Positions 54,793-63,160 of a stretch of 64,000 nt of DNA are shown one piece after another. The stretch is from Comamonas odontotermitis (GTDB lineage Bacteria > Pseudomonadota > Gammaproteobacteria > Burkholderiales > Burkholderiaceae_C): assembly GCF_020080045.1 (NCBI RefSeq), contig NZ_CP083452.1, positions 67,001 to 131,000 on the forward strand, given 5' to 3'. Numbering within the stretch: the stretch's first letter is position 1; each line of letters begins with the position of its first letter. The translations under genes were made by a program, and so were the position numbers. The notes below the pieces were generated by a model. The model made no database searches and was not told where the DNA came from. It worked only from the letters and a program-made list of their open reading frames with translations.

Positions 54793-55230
54793 ATGCATGA
54801 AGACAGCCTGCACATTGTGTGCCCCCATTGCCACACCACCAACCGCGTCAAGCGCGAGCAGTTGAGCGCACACCCCGATTGCGGCAGTTGCCACCAGCCG
54901 CTGTTCACCGGCGAGCCGGTACAGCTCGATGCAGAAAGCTTTGCCAGGCAGGTGGGGCGCAACCAGATTCCGGTCGTGGTGGATTTCTGGGCACCGTGGT
55001 GCGGGCCCTGCCGCCAGATGGCGCCCGGCTTTGCCCAGGCCGCCAAGCAGCTGGAGCCCTATGTGCGCTTTGCCAAGCTCGATACCGAGGCCTATCCGCA
55101 TGTGGCTCAGCCCTTCAATATCCGCAGCATTCCGACCATGGTGGTGTTCAAGGGGGGCCAGGAGGTGCAGCGCATCTCGGGCGCCCTGCCGCCGGGCGAT
55201 ATCGTGCGCTGGGTGCAGTCGGTGGTCTGA
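54793..55230 (+). CDS. trxC: Thioredoxin 2 (TrxC)
   Basis: This 145-residue thioredoxin has the zinc-finger N-terminus of TrxC: CPHC near residue 10 and CGSC near 30. The redox site WCGPC lies near 72, with the cis-proline in SIPTMVVF near 113. It reduces disulfides in the cytoplasm, and TrxC proteins elsewhere belong to the peroxide response. AAGGAGAAAAGCCG precedes the ATG, well inside a longer open frame. A bidirectional terminator follows. Confidence 0.94.
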   Translation: MHEDSLHIVCPHCHTTNRVKREQLSAHPDCGSCHQPLFTGEPVQLDAESFARQVGRNQIPVVVDFWAPWCGPCRQMAPGFAQAAKQLEPYVRFAKLDTEAYPHVAQPFNIRSIPTMVVFKGGQEVQRISGALPPGDIVRWVQSVV

Positions 55231-55305
55231 CGCGCTTTCGGTAGCTGCGCCGCCGGTGCACAGGGCTGCGAGCCAACGGCTTTCACCCCATCCCGATCAA
55301 AAGAA

Positions 55306-55333
55306 AAAAGGGCCATCCGAGGATGGCCCTTTT
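55306..55333. terminator. Bidirectional terminator between trxC and the phosphatase gene
   Basis: AAAAGGGCCATCC is directly complementary to GGATGGCCCTTTT, with runs of A before and T after, so it can terminate both convergent genes. Confidence 0.9.
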
Positions 55334-55364
55334 GGTGCTCCAGCGCGGCTGGCGGGGTGTGGGA

Positions 55365-57317
55365 TTACAGCTTGATGCCTTGTGGCGCGCCGGTCAGGTA
55401 GCCCACGGCAGCGCCGAACTTGTCCTTGTAGTTGGCCTTGATCAGCGGATCGAGCTTTTCCTTGACCACGTTGTGGATGGCGCCCCAGTCGCCAGCGTGC
55501 TGGAAGTTGCTCATGATGTAGGTCCAACCGTTGATCTCGTCCACTGCATGCAGGCCGGTGGATTCGCCGCCCGCAGGGATCGACAGGATGCGCGAGAGCT
55601 GCTTGGTGTCGACGTTGTAGGCCCACAGGAAGTTGTTCACGTGCTGGCCGCTGTCTTCGCCGATGAACAGGGTGCGCATCTTCTCCGAAAACTTGAGGTT
55701 GTCAGGGTTGCAGATCTTGTTGGGGTTGCCGGTGTTGCCCAGGGCGTCTGCAGCAATGTCTTCGCCTGCCAGCAGGGCCTTGGTGTCGATGGGCATCCAT
55801 TCGCTGTCGATGGCGGCGCCGCTGGTGTCCTTCTGGCCGCCGCGCAGGTTCAGCGCCATTACGGCTCCGGCCTTCAGGGTCTTGGGGATGGAGACGCCGT
55901 TGCCTGGCACGTTGGCGGCATCACCTGCCACCATGGATTTTTCGCAGTTCTGCAGTGCAGAGTAGGCGATCTTGTCCTTGGCGTTGACGGTGGTGCCTTC
56001 CATCTTGGTGAAGCCCATGCTGGCGCCCTTGTAGGCGGCATAGCGGTGGGTTTCGAGGAAGGCGGCGGCCTTGTCCATGCCGGGGTTGATCTTGATCCAC
56101 TCGGTCTTGCCATTGGCCACGATCTTGGTGAAGCTGGCGTCTGCCGGGTCCTTGCTCGCCACGGTCATGATGTCGGTGGGCTTGAGCGTGTTCGCCAGGT
56201 TTTCGATTTCGGCGCTGGTGGCCGAGCCGAGCTTGATCCAGGTGAGGCCTGCAGCGCTGCCGGTGGCAGGGTCGATGGAGAACCCCGCACCCACCTGGGC
56301 CGCGTACAGCGAGCCGGAGGACAGGTCCTTGGCCTTGTCGGCCACGAACACGAAGTAGGCGCTGTTGGTGGCGTCGTCGCCCATCAGTGCGGTGCGCGCG
56401 TCGGGCATCACCTGCACCAGCTCGTGCGAGATGCGGCCCATGCAGAAATGCTTCTTGATCGACGCGGTGCCGTCCTTGTTCACCGTCACTTCCGGCATGT
56501 GGCCGTAGTGGTAAGGGTTGGCCTTGGTTTCATCGCCGTACAGGTTCTTGCTGTAGGCCTTGAACTGGGCGTTGCTGGCAGCCGTGAACGCATCGGGCTC
56601 GTATTCTTCGCTGGACAGGTGGGTGCCCCAGGGCGACAGGCTGGCGCCGCAGGTGATCCACAGGCCGTGCACCTTGGAGGTGTCCACGTTGTGGTACTTC
56701 ACCAGGCTCAGCTTGCCGCTGTCCTGGTCCTGGTCGAGCGTCAGCACAGCGATGGGCGAGGGCAGCTTGCCGTACATGTCGGTCTTGCCATCGCGTGCCC
56801 AGGTGGTGTATTCGAACTGCACCACGGCAAACACGGGCTTGCCCTTGACGCCGTCCACCTTGGCATCAGGCACGGTCAGCAGGGAGGTGCCGTCCGGCGA
56901 GTCGGAGAAGAACTGGCGCTCGCTGCCGGCGACGGTGGTGTCGGTGATGGGCTTGTTGTTGATGTCCACGTAGCCGCCCGCCAGGATCTTGCCGCCCTTG
57001 CCGTCGGAGACCATGTCGCCGGTCACGAAGAAGGGCTGGTAGGCCAGCTTGACTTCACGGGTGCTGTTGTCGGCGTAGAGGATGCTCATTGCCGCGTTGG
57101 TGGTAGTGGTGGCCATGGCAGCAGGTACTGCCAGGGTAGGAGCAGCCATGCTGACGAAGCTGACCGACTTGAATGGCGCGGAGGGTGTGTCGTCATCGCC
57201 ACCGCCGCCGCAGGCGGTCAGCAGACCGGCTGCCGACAGCGAGCCGGAGAGCGGCAGCAGGGGCGCACCGCCCAATAGTTGCAAGAGACGACGACGCGAT
57301 GTCAACACTGCGCTCAT
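55365..57317 (-). CDS. phoX: PhoX-family (DUF839) alkaline phosphatase, Tat lipoprotein
   Basis: This 650-residue secreted phosphatase has a twin-arginine signal (TSRRRLLQLLGG) that ends in LLTAC and is followed by GGGGDDD, so it is probably a Tat-exported lipoprotein. The PhoX fold is indicated by CGASLSPWGTHLSSEEYEPD near residue 210, MGRISHELVQVMPDARTALMGDDATN near 270-295, and IGEDSGQHVNNFLW near the C-terminus. PhoX enzymes release phosphate from organic esters using calcium and iron. GGAG lies about 8 bases before the ATG, which is 28 codons inside the open frame. A near-consensus Pho box with a -10 lies about 90-120 bases upstream, so it should be induced by phosphate starvation. Confidence 0.88.
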   Translation of the reverse strand: MSAVLTSRRRLLQLLGGAPLLPLSGSLSAAGLLTACGGGGDDDTPSAPFKSVSFVSMAAPTLAVPAAMATTTTNAAMSILYADNSTREVKLAYQPFFVTGDMVSDGKGGKILAGGYVDINNKPITDTTVAGSERQFFSDSPDGTSLLTVPDAKVDGVKGKPVFAVVQFEYTTWARDGKTDMYGKLPSPIAVLTLDQDQDSGKLSLVKYHNVDTSKVHGLWITCGASLSPWGTHLSSEEYEPDAFTAASNAQFKAYSKNLYGDETKANPYHYGHMPEVTVNKDGTASIKKHFCMGRISHELVQVMPDARTALMGDDATNSAYFVFVADKAKDLSSGSLYAAQVGAGFSIDPATGSAAGLTWIKLGSATSAEIENLANTLKPTDIMTVASKDPADASFTKIVANGKTEWIKINPGMDKAAAFLETHRYAAYKGASMGFTKMEGTTVNAKDKIAYSALQNCEKSMVAGDAANVPGNGVSIPKTLKAGAVMALNLRGGQKDTSGAAIDSEWMPIDTKALLAGEDIAADALGNTGNPNKICNPDNLKFSEKMRTLFIGEDSGQHVNNFLWAYNVDTKQLSRILSIPAGGESTGLHAVDEINGWTYIMSNFQHAGDWGAIHNVVKEKLDPLIKANYKDKFGAAVGYLTGAPQGIKL

Positions 57318-57743
57318 AACGGTAACTCCGTGGGATTTGTGGTGTATTGGAAAGTCCACAGAGGCCCCAACAAGCGGGACGAAGTACTCTGTGGCGCGCA
57401 CCGAGTATCCGACCGCAAAATGGCAGCTTCATGACAGTTGCATAACGATTTGATGACGATGGAGGGGCGCCGCCCAACGCAGGAGTGGCGGGCTTTGGCG
57501 GGGGATTGGAGAGGTGTCGGAGGCGCGTTGGCGCGCACGAATCCGAAGGGGTGCGGGCGTCTTTACAGGCCCCAGGCGGGTGGTGGCGCTGGAACCAGAA
57601 ATACTGCCCCCATTGCGGACATCCGTGTGTAGGACAGGTGGACTGGTCAAAGCTGGTGTAAGGTGCTACAACCAAGTCACGATAACGAATGTGTTGCAAC
57701 TTTGCGGCATGGTCAGCCCCTTTGGTGCCGCCACGGAGGTCGT
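57318..57743. other. Divergent promoter region of phoX and prkA
   Basis: This 426-bp gap holds the phoX Pho box and leader at its left end. The prkA side is G+C-rich. I see no gene in it and cannot place a convincing prkA promoter. Confidence 0.5.
57404..57437 (-). promoter_or_regulatory. Pho box and -10 of the phoX promoter
   Basis: On the minus strand CTGTCAT-GAAG-CTGCCAT (57437-57420) matches the tandem PhoB consensus at 13 of 14 positions with the correct 4-base spacer. After 10 bases comes GATACT (57409-57404), a fair -10 at the spacing known for PhoB-activated promoters, where the box replaces the -35. Confidence 0.75.
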
Positions 57744-59666
57744 ATGGATGTCATCAGCAACTCTGCCGCCCGCTACGTGCGCCTGCGCGAAGAGGAAATG
57801 TCGCTCGACGAGTTTCTTGTTCTGTGCCAGCGCGACCCGATGGTCTATGAAGGGGCTGCGCACCGCATGCTGGCCGCCATCGGCGAGCCGGAGATGATAG
57901 ATACCCGCAATGATCCGCACCTCTCCCGCCTGTTCGCCAACAAGGTGATCCGCCGCTACCCTGCGTTTGCAGAGTTCTACGGCATGGAAGACTCCATCGA
58001 GCAGGTGGTGAGCTTCTTCCGCCATGCCGCGCAGGGCCTGGAAGAGCGCAAGCAGATTCTTTACCTGCTGGGCCCCGTGGGGGGCGGCAAGAGCTCCATC
58101 GCCGAGCGCCTGAAGTACCTGATGCAGAAGGTGCCGTTCTACGCACTCAAGGGCTCTCCCGTGAACGAATCGCCGCTGGGCCTGTTCGATCCGGTGGAGG
58201 ATGGCCCGCTGCTTGAAGAGCAGTTTGGCATTCCGCGCCGCTGCCTCAACCACGTGCTCTCGCCCTGGGCCGTCAAGCGCCTGGAGGAATACGGTGGCGA
58301 TATCCGCCAGTTCCGGGTCGTCAAGCGCTACCCCAGCATCTCCCGGCAGGTGGCCATTGCCAAGACCGAGCCGGGCGACGAGAACAACCAGGATATATCG
58401 AGCCTCGTGGGCAAGGTCGACATCCGCAAGCTCGAGAACTTTGCCCAGGACGACACCGACGCCTACAGCTACTCGGGTGGCCTGTGCCTGGCCAACCAGG
58501 GCATGCTGGAGTTTGTCGAAATGTTCAAGGCGCCCATCAAGGTGCTGCACCCGCTGCTCACGGCCACCCAGGAGAGCAACTACAAGGGAACGGAGGGCTT
58601 TGGCGCCATTCCCTTTGACGGCCTGGTGCTGGCCCACAGCAACGAGAGCGAGTGGAAGGCCTTCCGCAACAACCGCAACAACGAGGCGTTTCTCGACCGG
58701 GTCTACATCGTCAAGGTGCCGTATTGCCTGCGCGTGTCGGAGGAAGTGCGCATCTACGAAAAGCTCATCCGCGAATCCTCGCTGGCCAGCGCCGTCTGCG
58801 CGCCCGGCACGCTCAAGATGATGGCGCAGTTTGCGGTGCTCACGCGCCTGAAGGAGCCCGAGAACTCCAGCATCTTTAGCAAGATGCAGGTCTACGACGG
58901 TGAAAGCCTCAAGGACACCGACCCGCGCGCCAAGAGCTACCAGGAATACCGCGACTACGCCGGTGTGGACGAAGGCATGTCGGGTATCTCCACACGCTTT
59001 GCCTTCAAGATCTTGTCCAAGGTGTTCAACTACGACAGCACCGAGGTGGCGGCCAACCCGGTGCACCTGATGTATGTGCTGGAGCAGCAGATCGAGCGCG
59101 AGCAGTTCCCTGCCGAGCTGGAGACCCGCTACACCAGCTACATCAAGGAATACCTGTCGCCGCATTACGCCGAGTTCATCGGCAAGGAAATCCAGACCGC
59201 CTATCTGGAAAGCTACAGCGAGTACGGCCAGAACATCTTCGACCGCTACGTCACCTACGCCGACTACTGGATCCAGGACAGCGAGTACCGCGACACCGAC
59301 ACCGGCGAGGTGTTCGACCGCAATGCGCTCAATGCCGAGCTGGAGAAGGTGGAAAAGCCTGCCGGCATCGCCAATGCGAAGGATTTCCGCAACGAGATCG
59401 TCAACTTCGTGCTGCGCGCGCGCGCCAACAACCAGGGCAAGAACCCGAGCTGGACCAGCTACGAAAAGCTGCGCCTGGTGATCGAGAAGAAGATGTTCTC
59501 CAACACCGAAGAGCTGCTGCCCGTCATCAGCTTCAACGCCAAGGCCAGTGCCGAGGATGCGCGCAAGCACGAGGATTTCGTCACCCGCATGGAAGCCAAA
59601 GGCTACACGCCCAAACAGGTGCGCCTGCTGTGCGAGTGGTACCTGCGCGTGCGCAAGAGCAGCTGA
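57744..59666 (+). CDS. prkA: PrkA-family serine protein kinase
   Basis: This 640-residue protein is of the PrkA/YeaG family. An N-terminal AAA-like domain has the P-loop GPVGGGKSS near residues 110-118, and the C-terminal ~250 residues are the PrkA kinase-like domain. Strongly conserved segments are LKGSPVNESPLGLF, QDISSLVGKVDIRKLE and FDGLVLAHSNESEW. In enterobacteria YeaG acts with YeaH in stationary phase and nitrogen starvation. ACGGAGGTCGT precedes the ATG. It heads the prkA-yeaH-spoVR operon, complete here and with the genes in standard order. Confidence 0.96.
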   Translation: MDVISNSAARYVRLREEEMSLDEFLVLCQRDPMVYEGAAHRMLAAIGEPEMIDTRNDPHLSRLFANKVIRRYPAFAEFYGMEDSIEQVVSFFRHAAQGLEERKQILYLLGPVGGGKSSIAERLKYLMQKVPFYALKGSPVNESPLGLFDPVEDGPLLEEQFGIPRRCLNHVLSPWAVKRLEEYGGDIRQFRVVKRYPSISRQVAIAKTEPGDENNQDISSLVGKVDIRKLENFAQDDTDAYSYSGGLCLANQGMLEFVEMFKAPIKVLHPLLTATQESNYKGTEGFGAIPFDGLVLAHSNESEWKAFRNNRNNEAFLDRVYIVKVPYCLRVSEEVRIYEKLIRESSLASAVCAPGTLKMMAQFAVLTRLKEPENSSIFSKMQVYDGESLKDTDPRAKSYQEYRDYAGVDEGMSGISTRFAFKILSKVFNYDSTEVAANPVHLMYVLEQQIEREQFPAELETRYTSYIKEYLSPHYAEFIGKEIQTAYLESYSEYGQNIFDRYVTYADYWIQDSEYRDTDTGEVFDRNALNAELEKVEKPAGIANAKDFRNEIVNFVLRARANNQGKNPSWTSYEKLRLVIEKKMFSNTEELLPVISFNAKASAEDARKHEDFVTRMEAKGYTPKQVRLLCEWYLRVRKSS

Positions 59667-59727
59667 GGCAGCGGGAACGGCGCGCCGGTACCGAACGCGC
59701 CGGGCCGACCATGCATGGGGGGCATAG

Positions 59728-60996
59728 ATGGCATTGCAAATCATCGACCGCAGGCTCGCAGGCAAGAACAAGTCGGTGGGCAACCGCGAGCGCTTCGTGC
59801 GCCGCTACAAGGAGCAGATCGCCGAGGCGGTGCGCCGCGCCGTCTCCAAGCGCGATATCCGCCATATCGAGCAGGCCGAGAACATTACCATCCCGCGCAA
59901 GGACATCCGAGAACCCGTCTTTCACCATGGCCAGGGCGGCGTGCGCGACACCGTGCACCCGGGCAATACCGAGCATGTGCGGGGTGACCGCATCGCCCGG
60001 CCCCAGGGCGGAGGCGGCGGCCAGGGCTCGCAGGCCAGCGACAGCGGGGAGGGCGAAGACGACTTCACCTTCACCCTGACCAAGGAAGAGTTCATGGAAC
60101 TGTTCTTTGAAGATCTGGCCCTGCCGCGCCTGCTGCGCACCCACATTGCCAGCACGATGCAGTACAAGACGCGCCGCGCCGGCTACAGCCACGACGGCAC
60201 GCCGCACAACCTGGCTGTGCTGCGCACCATGCGCGGCGCGCTGGGCCGGCGCATCGCCCTTACCAAGGCGCCACACCGCGAGCTCAAGGCGCTCGAAGAT
60301 GAGCTGGCGTCCCTGCTGGAGCAGGATGACGGCACGAGCGAGGCCGTGGCCGAGCTGCAGCAGCGCATTGCCGGGCTGCAGGCACGCATGGGCAAGGTGG
60401 CGTTCCTCGATCCGCTGGATCTGCGCTTTCGCAGCCGCACCAAGGTGCCTGAGCCCAGCAGCCAGGCCGTGATGTTCTGCGTGATGGACGTGTCGGGCTC
60501 GATGGACCAGGCGCGCAAGGACCTGGCCAAACGCTTCTTCATCCTGCTGTACCTGTTTCTCACGCGCCACTACGAGAAGATCGACATCGTCTTCATCCGC
60601 CACCACACGCAGGCTGCCGAAGTGGGCGAGGACGAGTTCTTCCATTCCACCGAGAGCGGCGGCACCGTGGTCAGCAGCGCGCTGGTGCTGCTCGACCAGA
60701 TCATCCGCACGCGCTACCCCGTGGCTGACTGGAACATCTACGTGGCTCAGGCCAGCGATGGCGACAACTTTGGCGACGATGGCGGCAACTGCCGCAACCT
60801 GCTGACCGAAAAGATTCTGCCGCTGGTGCGCTACTTTGCCTACGTGCAGGTGGTGCAGGAGGAGCAAAGCCTGTGGGAGGAGTACAGCCAGCTCTTGCCG
60901 CTGTTCCCGCACTTCGCCATGCGCAAGGTGTCGGAGCCCGGCGACATCTACCCCGTGTTTCGTGATCTGTTCAAGAAGGAGGGGGTGGCGGTATGA
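59728..60996 (+). CDS. yeaH: YeaH/YhbH family protein (DUF444)
   Basis: This 422-residue protein is of unknown biochemical role and is always found with PrkA. The N-terminus has a basic segment (RRLAGKNKSVGNRERFVRRY) and a glycine-rich linker (PQGGGGGQGS). A von Willebrand-type domain lies in the C-terminal half with the metal-site motif MDVSGSM near residue 254. FEDLALPRLL and SGGTVVSSALVLL are family-typical. Its stop overlaps the spoVR start by four bases. Confidence 0.95.
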   Translation: MALQIIDRRLAGKNKSVGNRERFVRRYKEQIAEAVRRAVSKRDIRHIEQAENITIPRKDIREPVFHHGQGGVRDTVHPGNTEHVRGDRIARPQGGGGGQGSQASDSGEGEDDFTFTLTKEEFMELFFEDLALPRLLRTHIASTMQYKTRRAGYSHDGTPHNLAVLRTMRGALGRRIALTKAPHRELKALEDELASLLEQDDGTSEAVAELQQRIAGLQARMGKVAFLDPLDLRFRSRTKVPEPSSQAVMFCVMDVSGSMDQARKDLAKRFFILLYLFLTRHYEKIDIVFIRHHTQAAEVGEDEFFHSTESGGTVVSSALVLLDQIIRTRYPVADWNIYVAQASDGDNFGDDGGNCRNLLTEKILPLVRYFAYVQVVQEEQSLWEEYSQLLPLFPHFAMRKVSEPGDIYPVFRDLFKKEGVAV

Positions 60997-62636
60997 ACCT
61001 TTCTCGCATGAACCCTGCCCAATACCCGGTGCTGGCGCGGCGCAAGGGCTCGCACCACTGGAAGCTGGCACTCTCCAGCGACCGCTCCCAGCGTGATGTG
61101 CCTGCCACGCCCCGGCCAGCGGGCAAACGCCCGGGGCAGCCATTGCCCGATCCGAGCGACTGGACGTTCGAGCTGATCGAGCGTTACCACGCTGCCATTG
61201 CCGCCACGGCCGAGCGCTATGGCCTCGACACCTACCCCAACCAGCTGGAGGTGATCTCGGCCGAGCAGATGATGGACGCCTACGCCAGCGTGGGCATGCC
61301 TGTCGGTTACCGCCACTGGAGCTATGGCAAGGAGTTTCTGGCCACCGAGCGGCGCTACCGCCGTGGTCACATGGGTCTGGCCTACGAGATCGTCATCAAC
61401 TCCAACCCCTGCATCAGCTACCTGATGGAGGAGAACACCACCGCCATGCAGGCCCTGGTGATTGCCCATGCGGCCTACGGGCACAACAGCTTCTTCAAGG
61501 GCAACTACCTGTTTGGCATGTGGACGGATGCGGGCAGCATCATCGACTACCTGCTCTATGCCCGCGACTTCATCGCCCAGTGCGAGGAAAAGCACGGGCT
61601 CGATACCGTGGAGCAGTGGCTGGATTCATGCCACGCCCTGGCCAACCTGGGCGTGGACCGCTACCGCCGTCCTTCCAAGAAAACCCTGGCGCGCGAGCGC
61701 GCCGAGCGCGAGCAGCGCGAGGCCTACGCCCAGCAGCAGATCAACGAGCTGTGGCGCACCCTGCCCGCGCGCCCGGACAAGAACAGCCCGGCGCAGCACC
61801 ACGAGCGGTTTCCCAAGGAGCCGGAAGAGAATCTGCTGTACTTCATCGAAAAGAACGCCCCGCTGCTGGAGCCATGGCAGCGTGAAGTGGTGCGCATCGT
61901 GCGCAAGATTGCGCAGTACTTCTACCCGCAGCGCCAGACCCAGGTGATGAACGAGGGCTGGGCCACCTTCTGGCATTACACGCTGCTCAACACGCTGTAC
62001 GACGAGGGGTGGCTCACCGATGGCGTGATGATCGAATGGCTCTCATCGCACACCAATGTCATTTACCAGCCGCCTGCCGGACACCGCGCCTACAGCGGCA
62101 TCAACCCCTATGCGCTGGGCTTTGCAATGTACCGCGACATCCAGCGCATCTGCGAACACCCGACCGACGAAGACCGGCGCTGGTTCCCTGATCTGGCGGG
62201 CACGCCGTGGCTGCCTGCGTTGCACCACGCCATGCAGAACTACAAGGACGAGAGCTTCATCGGCCAGTACCTGAGCCCGAAGCTGATGCGCGACATGCGT
62301 CTGTTCGCCATCCACGACGACGCCAGCGAGCGGGAGCTGCTTGTGAGCGCCATCCACAACGAAGACGGTTACCGCACGCTGCGCCAGACGCTGTCGCAGC
62401 AGTACGACCTGGGCGCGCGCGAGCCCAATATCCAGGTGTGGAACGTGAATCTTCGCGGCGACCGTTGCCTGACCCTGCGCCACACCCAGTACCAGGGCCG
62501 TCCGCTGGCCGACGATGTGCAGGAGGTGCTCAAGCATGCGGCGCGCCTGTGGGGCTTTGGCGTGCAGCTCGAAAGCGTCAATGGAGACGGAGAGGCACCC
62601 GTGCTGCTGCACTCCGTGGCGCCTCCGCCTTCGTGA
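60993..62636 (+). CDS. SpoVR family protein (YcgB)
   Basis: This 547-residue cytoplasmic protein of the SpoVR/YcgB family completes the operon. Hallmarks are RHWSYGKEFLATERRYRRG, INSNPCISYLMEENTT, HAAYGHNSFFKGNYLF and NEGWATFWHYTLLN, all histidine-rich and resembling metal sites, though the activity is unknown. The first ATG overlaps yeaH (ATGA); a second lies five codons on. SpoVR is named from Bacillus spore cortex formation, but in proteobacteria the trio belongs to stress and starvation responses. Confidence 0.95.
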   Translation: MNLSRMNPAQYPVLARRKGSHHWKLALSSDRSQRDVPATPRPAGKRPGQPLPDPSDWTFELIERYHAAIAATAERYGLDTYPNQLEVISAEQMMDAYASVGMPVGYRHWSYGKEFLATERRYRRGHMGLAYEIVINSNPCISYLMEENTTAMQALVIAHAAYGHNSFFKGNYLFGMWTDAGSIIDYLLYARDFIAQCEEKHGLDTVEQWLDSCHALANLGVDRYRRPSKKTLARERAEREQREAYAQQQINELWRTLPARPDKNSPAQHHERFPKEPEENLLYFIEKNAPLLEPWQREVVRIVRKIAQYFYPQRQTQVMNEGWATFWHYTLLNTLYDEGWLTDGVMIEWLSSHTNVIYQPPAGHRAYSGINPYALGFAMYRDIQRICEHPTDEDRRWFPDLAGTPWLPALHHAMQNYKDESFIGQYLSPKLMRDMRLFAIHDDASERELLVSAIHNEDGYRTLRQTLSQQYDLGAREPNIQVWNVNLRGDRCLTLRHTQYQGRPLADDVQEVLKHAARLWGFGVQLESVNGDGEAPVLLHSVAPPPS

Positions 62637-62650
62637 AGAGGTTCGTGGCG

Positions 62651-63160
62651 CTAGCCACGAACAGGCCCCCGTTGCATCAGTGCCTGAATCTGTGCCTCGC
62701 TCAAGGCCGTGGATGCAATCAACTCCACACTGCGGGCCCCGCAGCGTTGGCCCAGCTCTCGCAAGGCGCGGTGCTCTACCCCGGTCAGAGCCCCAATTGC
62801 CTGGGCGGGCGCAGGGCAAGGATGCAGCAGCATGTGTGGCGATGGCATCAACCAGCGATTGACGCGCTTGAGCTTCAGATAGGACAGCAGTGCATGTTTC
62901 AGAAACGCTTCCGCTGCTGTGTAATCGCTGATCAGACAGCGCGGGTGGCCAAAAGGCTCGCACAGGATGGCCCCCGGGGTTTGCGCCACTGCCAGCCGCG
63001 CGGCGGCACCAGCGGCCAAAACGCTGGGTTGGGGGCCTGCACGCAAGGCAAGCAACGCCTCATCGCTCCATACGACGTCGCTGTTGCTGCTGCGGATCAG
63101 GACCGCATTGGGTGCAATGCGCACATACAGCGTGGGCGTCAGCAAGTTCCCAAAAGCCAT
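62651..63160 (-). CDS. Short MreB-like (actin-fold) protein
   Basis: This 169-residue protein corresponds by pattern to the N-terminal half of MreB: a first strand with VRIAPNAVLI, a QTPGAILCEPFGHPRCLISDY segment matching MreB's loop and IADFEVTE region, a YTAAEAFLKHALLSYL helix, and GVEHRALRELGQRCGARSVELI matching the ERRAIRESAEGAGA region. The second phosphate and adenosine-binding half is absent, and the first phosphate loop (DLGTANT) is replaced, so nucleotide binding is doubtful. Its ATG overlaps the cca stop codon by one base (TAATG), implying translational coupling. The family call is by eye. Confidence 0.6.
   Translation of the reverse strand: MAFGNLLTPTLYVRIAPNAVLIRSSNSDVVWSDEALLALRAGPQPSVLAAGAAARLAVAQTPGAILCEPFGHPRCLISDYTAAEAFLKHALLSYLKLKRVNRWLMPSPHMLLHPCPAPAQAIGALTGVEHRALRELGQRCGARSVELIASTALSEAQIQALMQRGPVRG

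Noticed and set aside
57666..59783. A minus-strand open frame of ~700 codons antisense to prkA
   Set aside because: It lies entirely over a strongly conserved prkA gene and has no recognisable domain.
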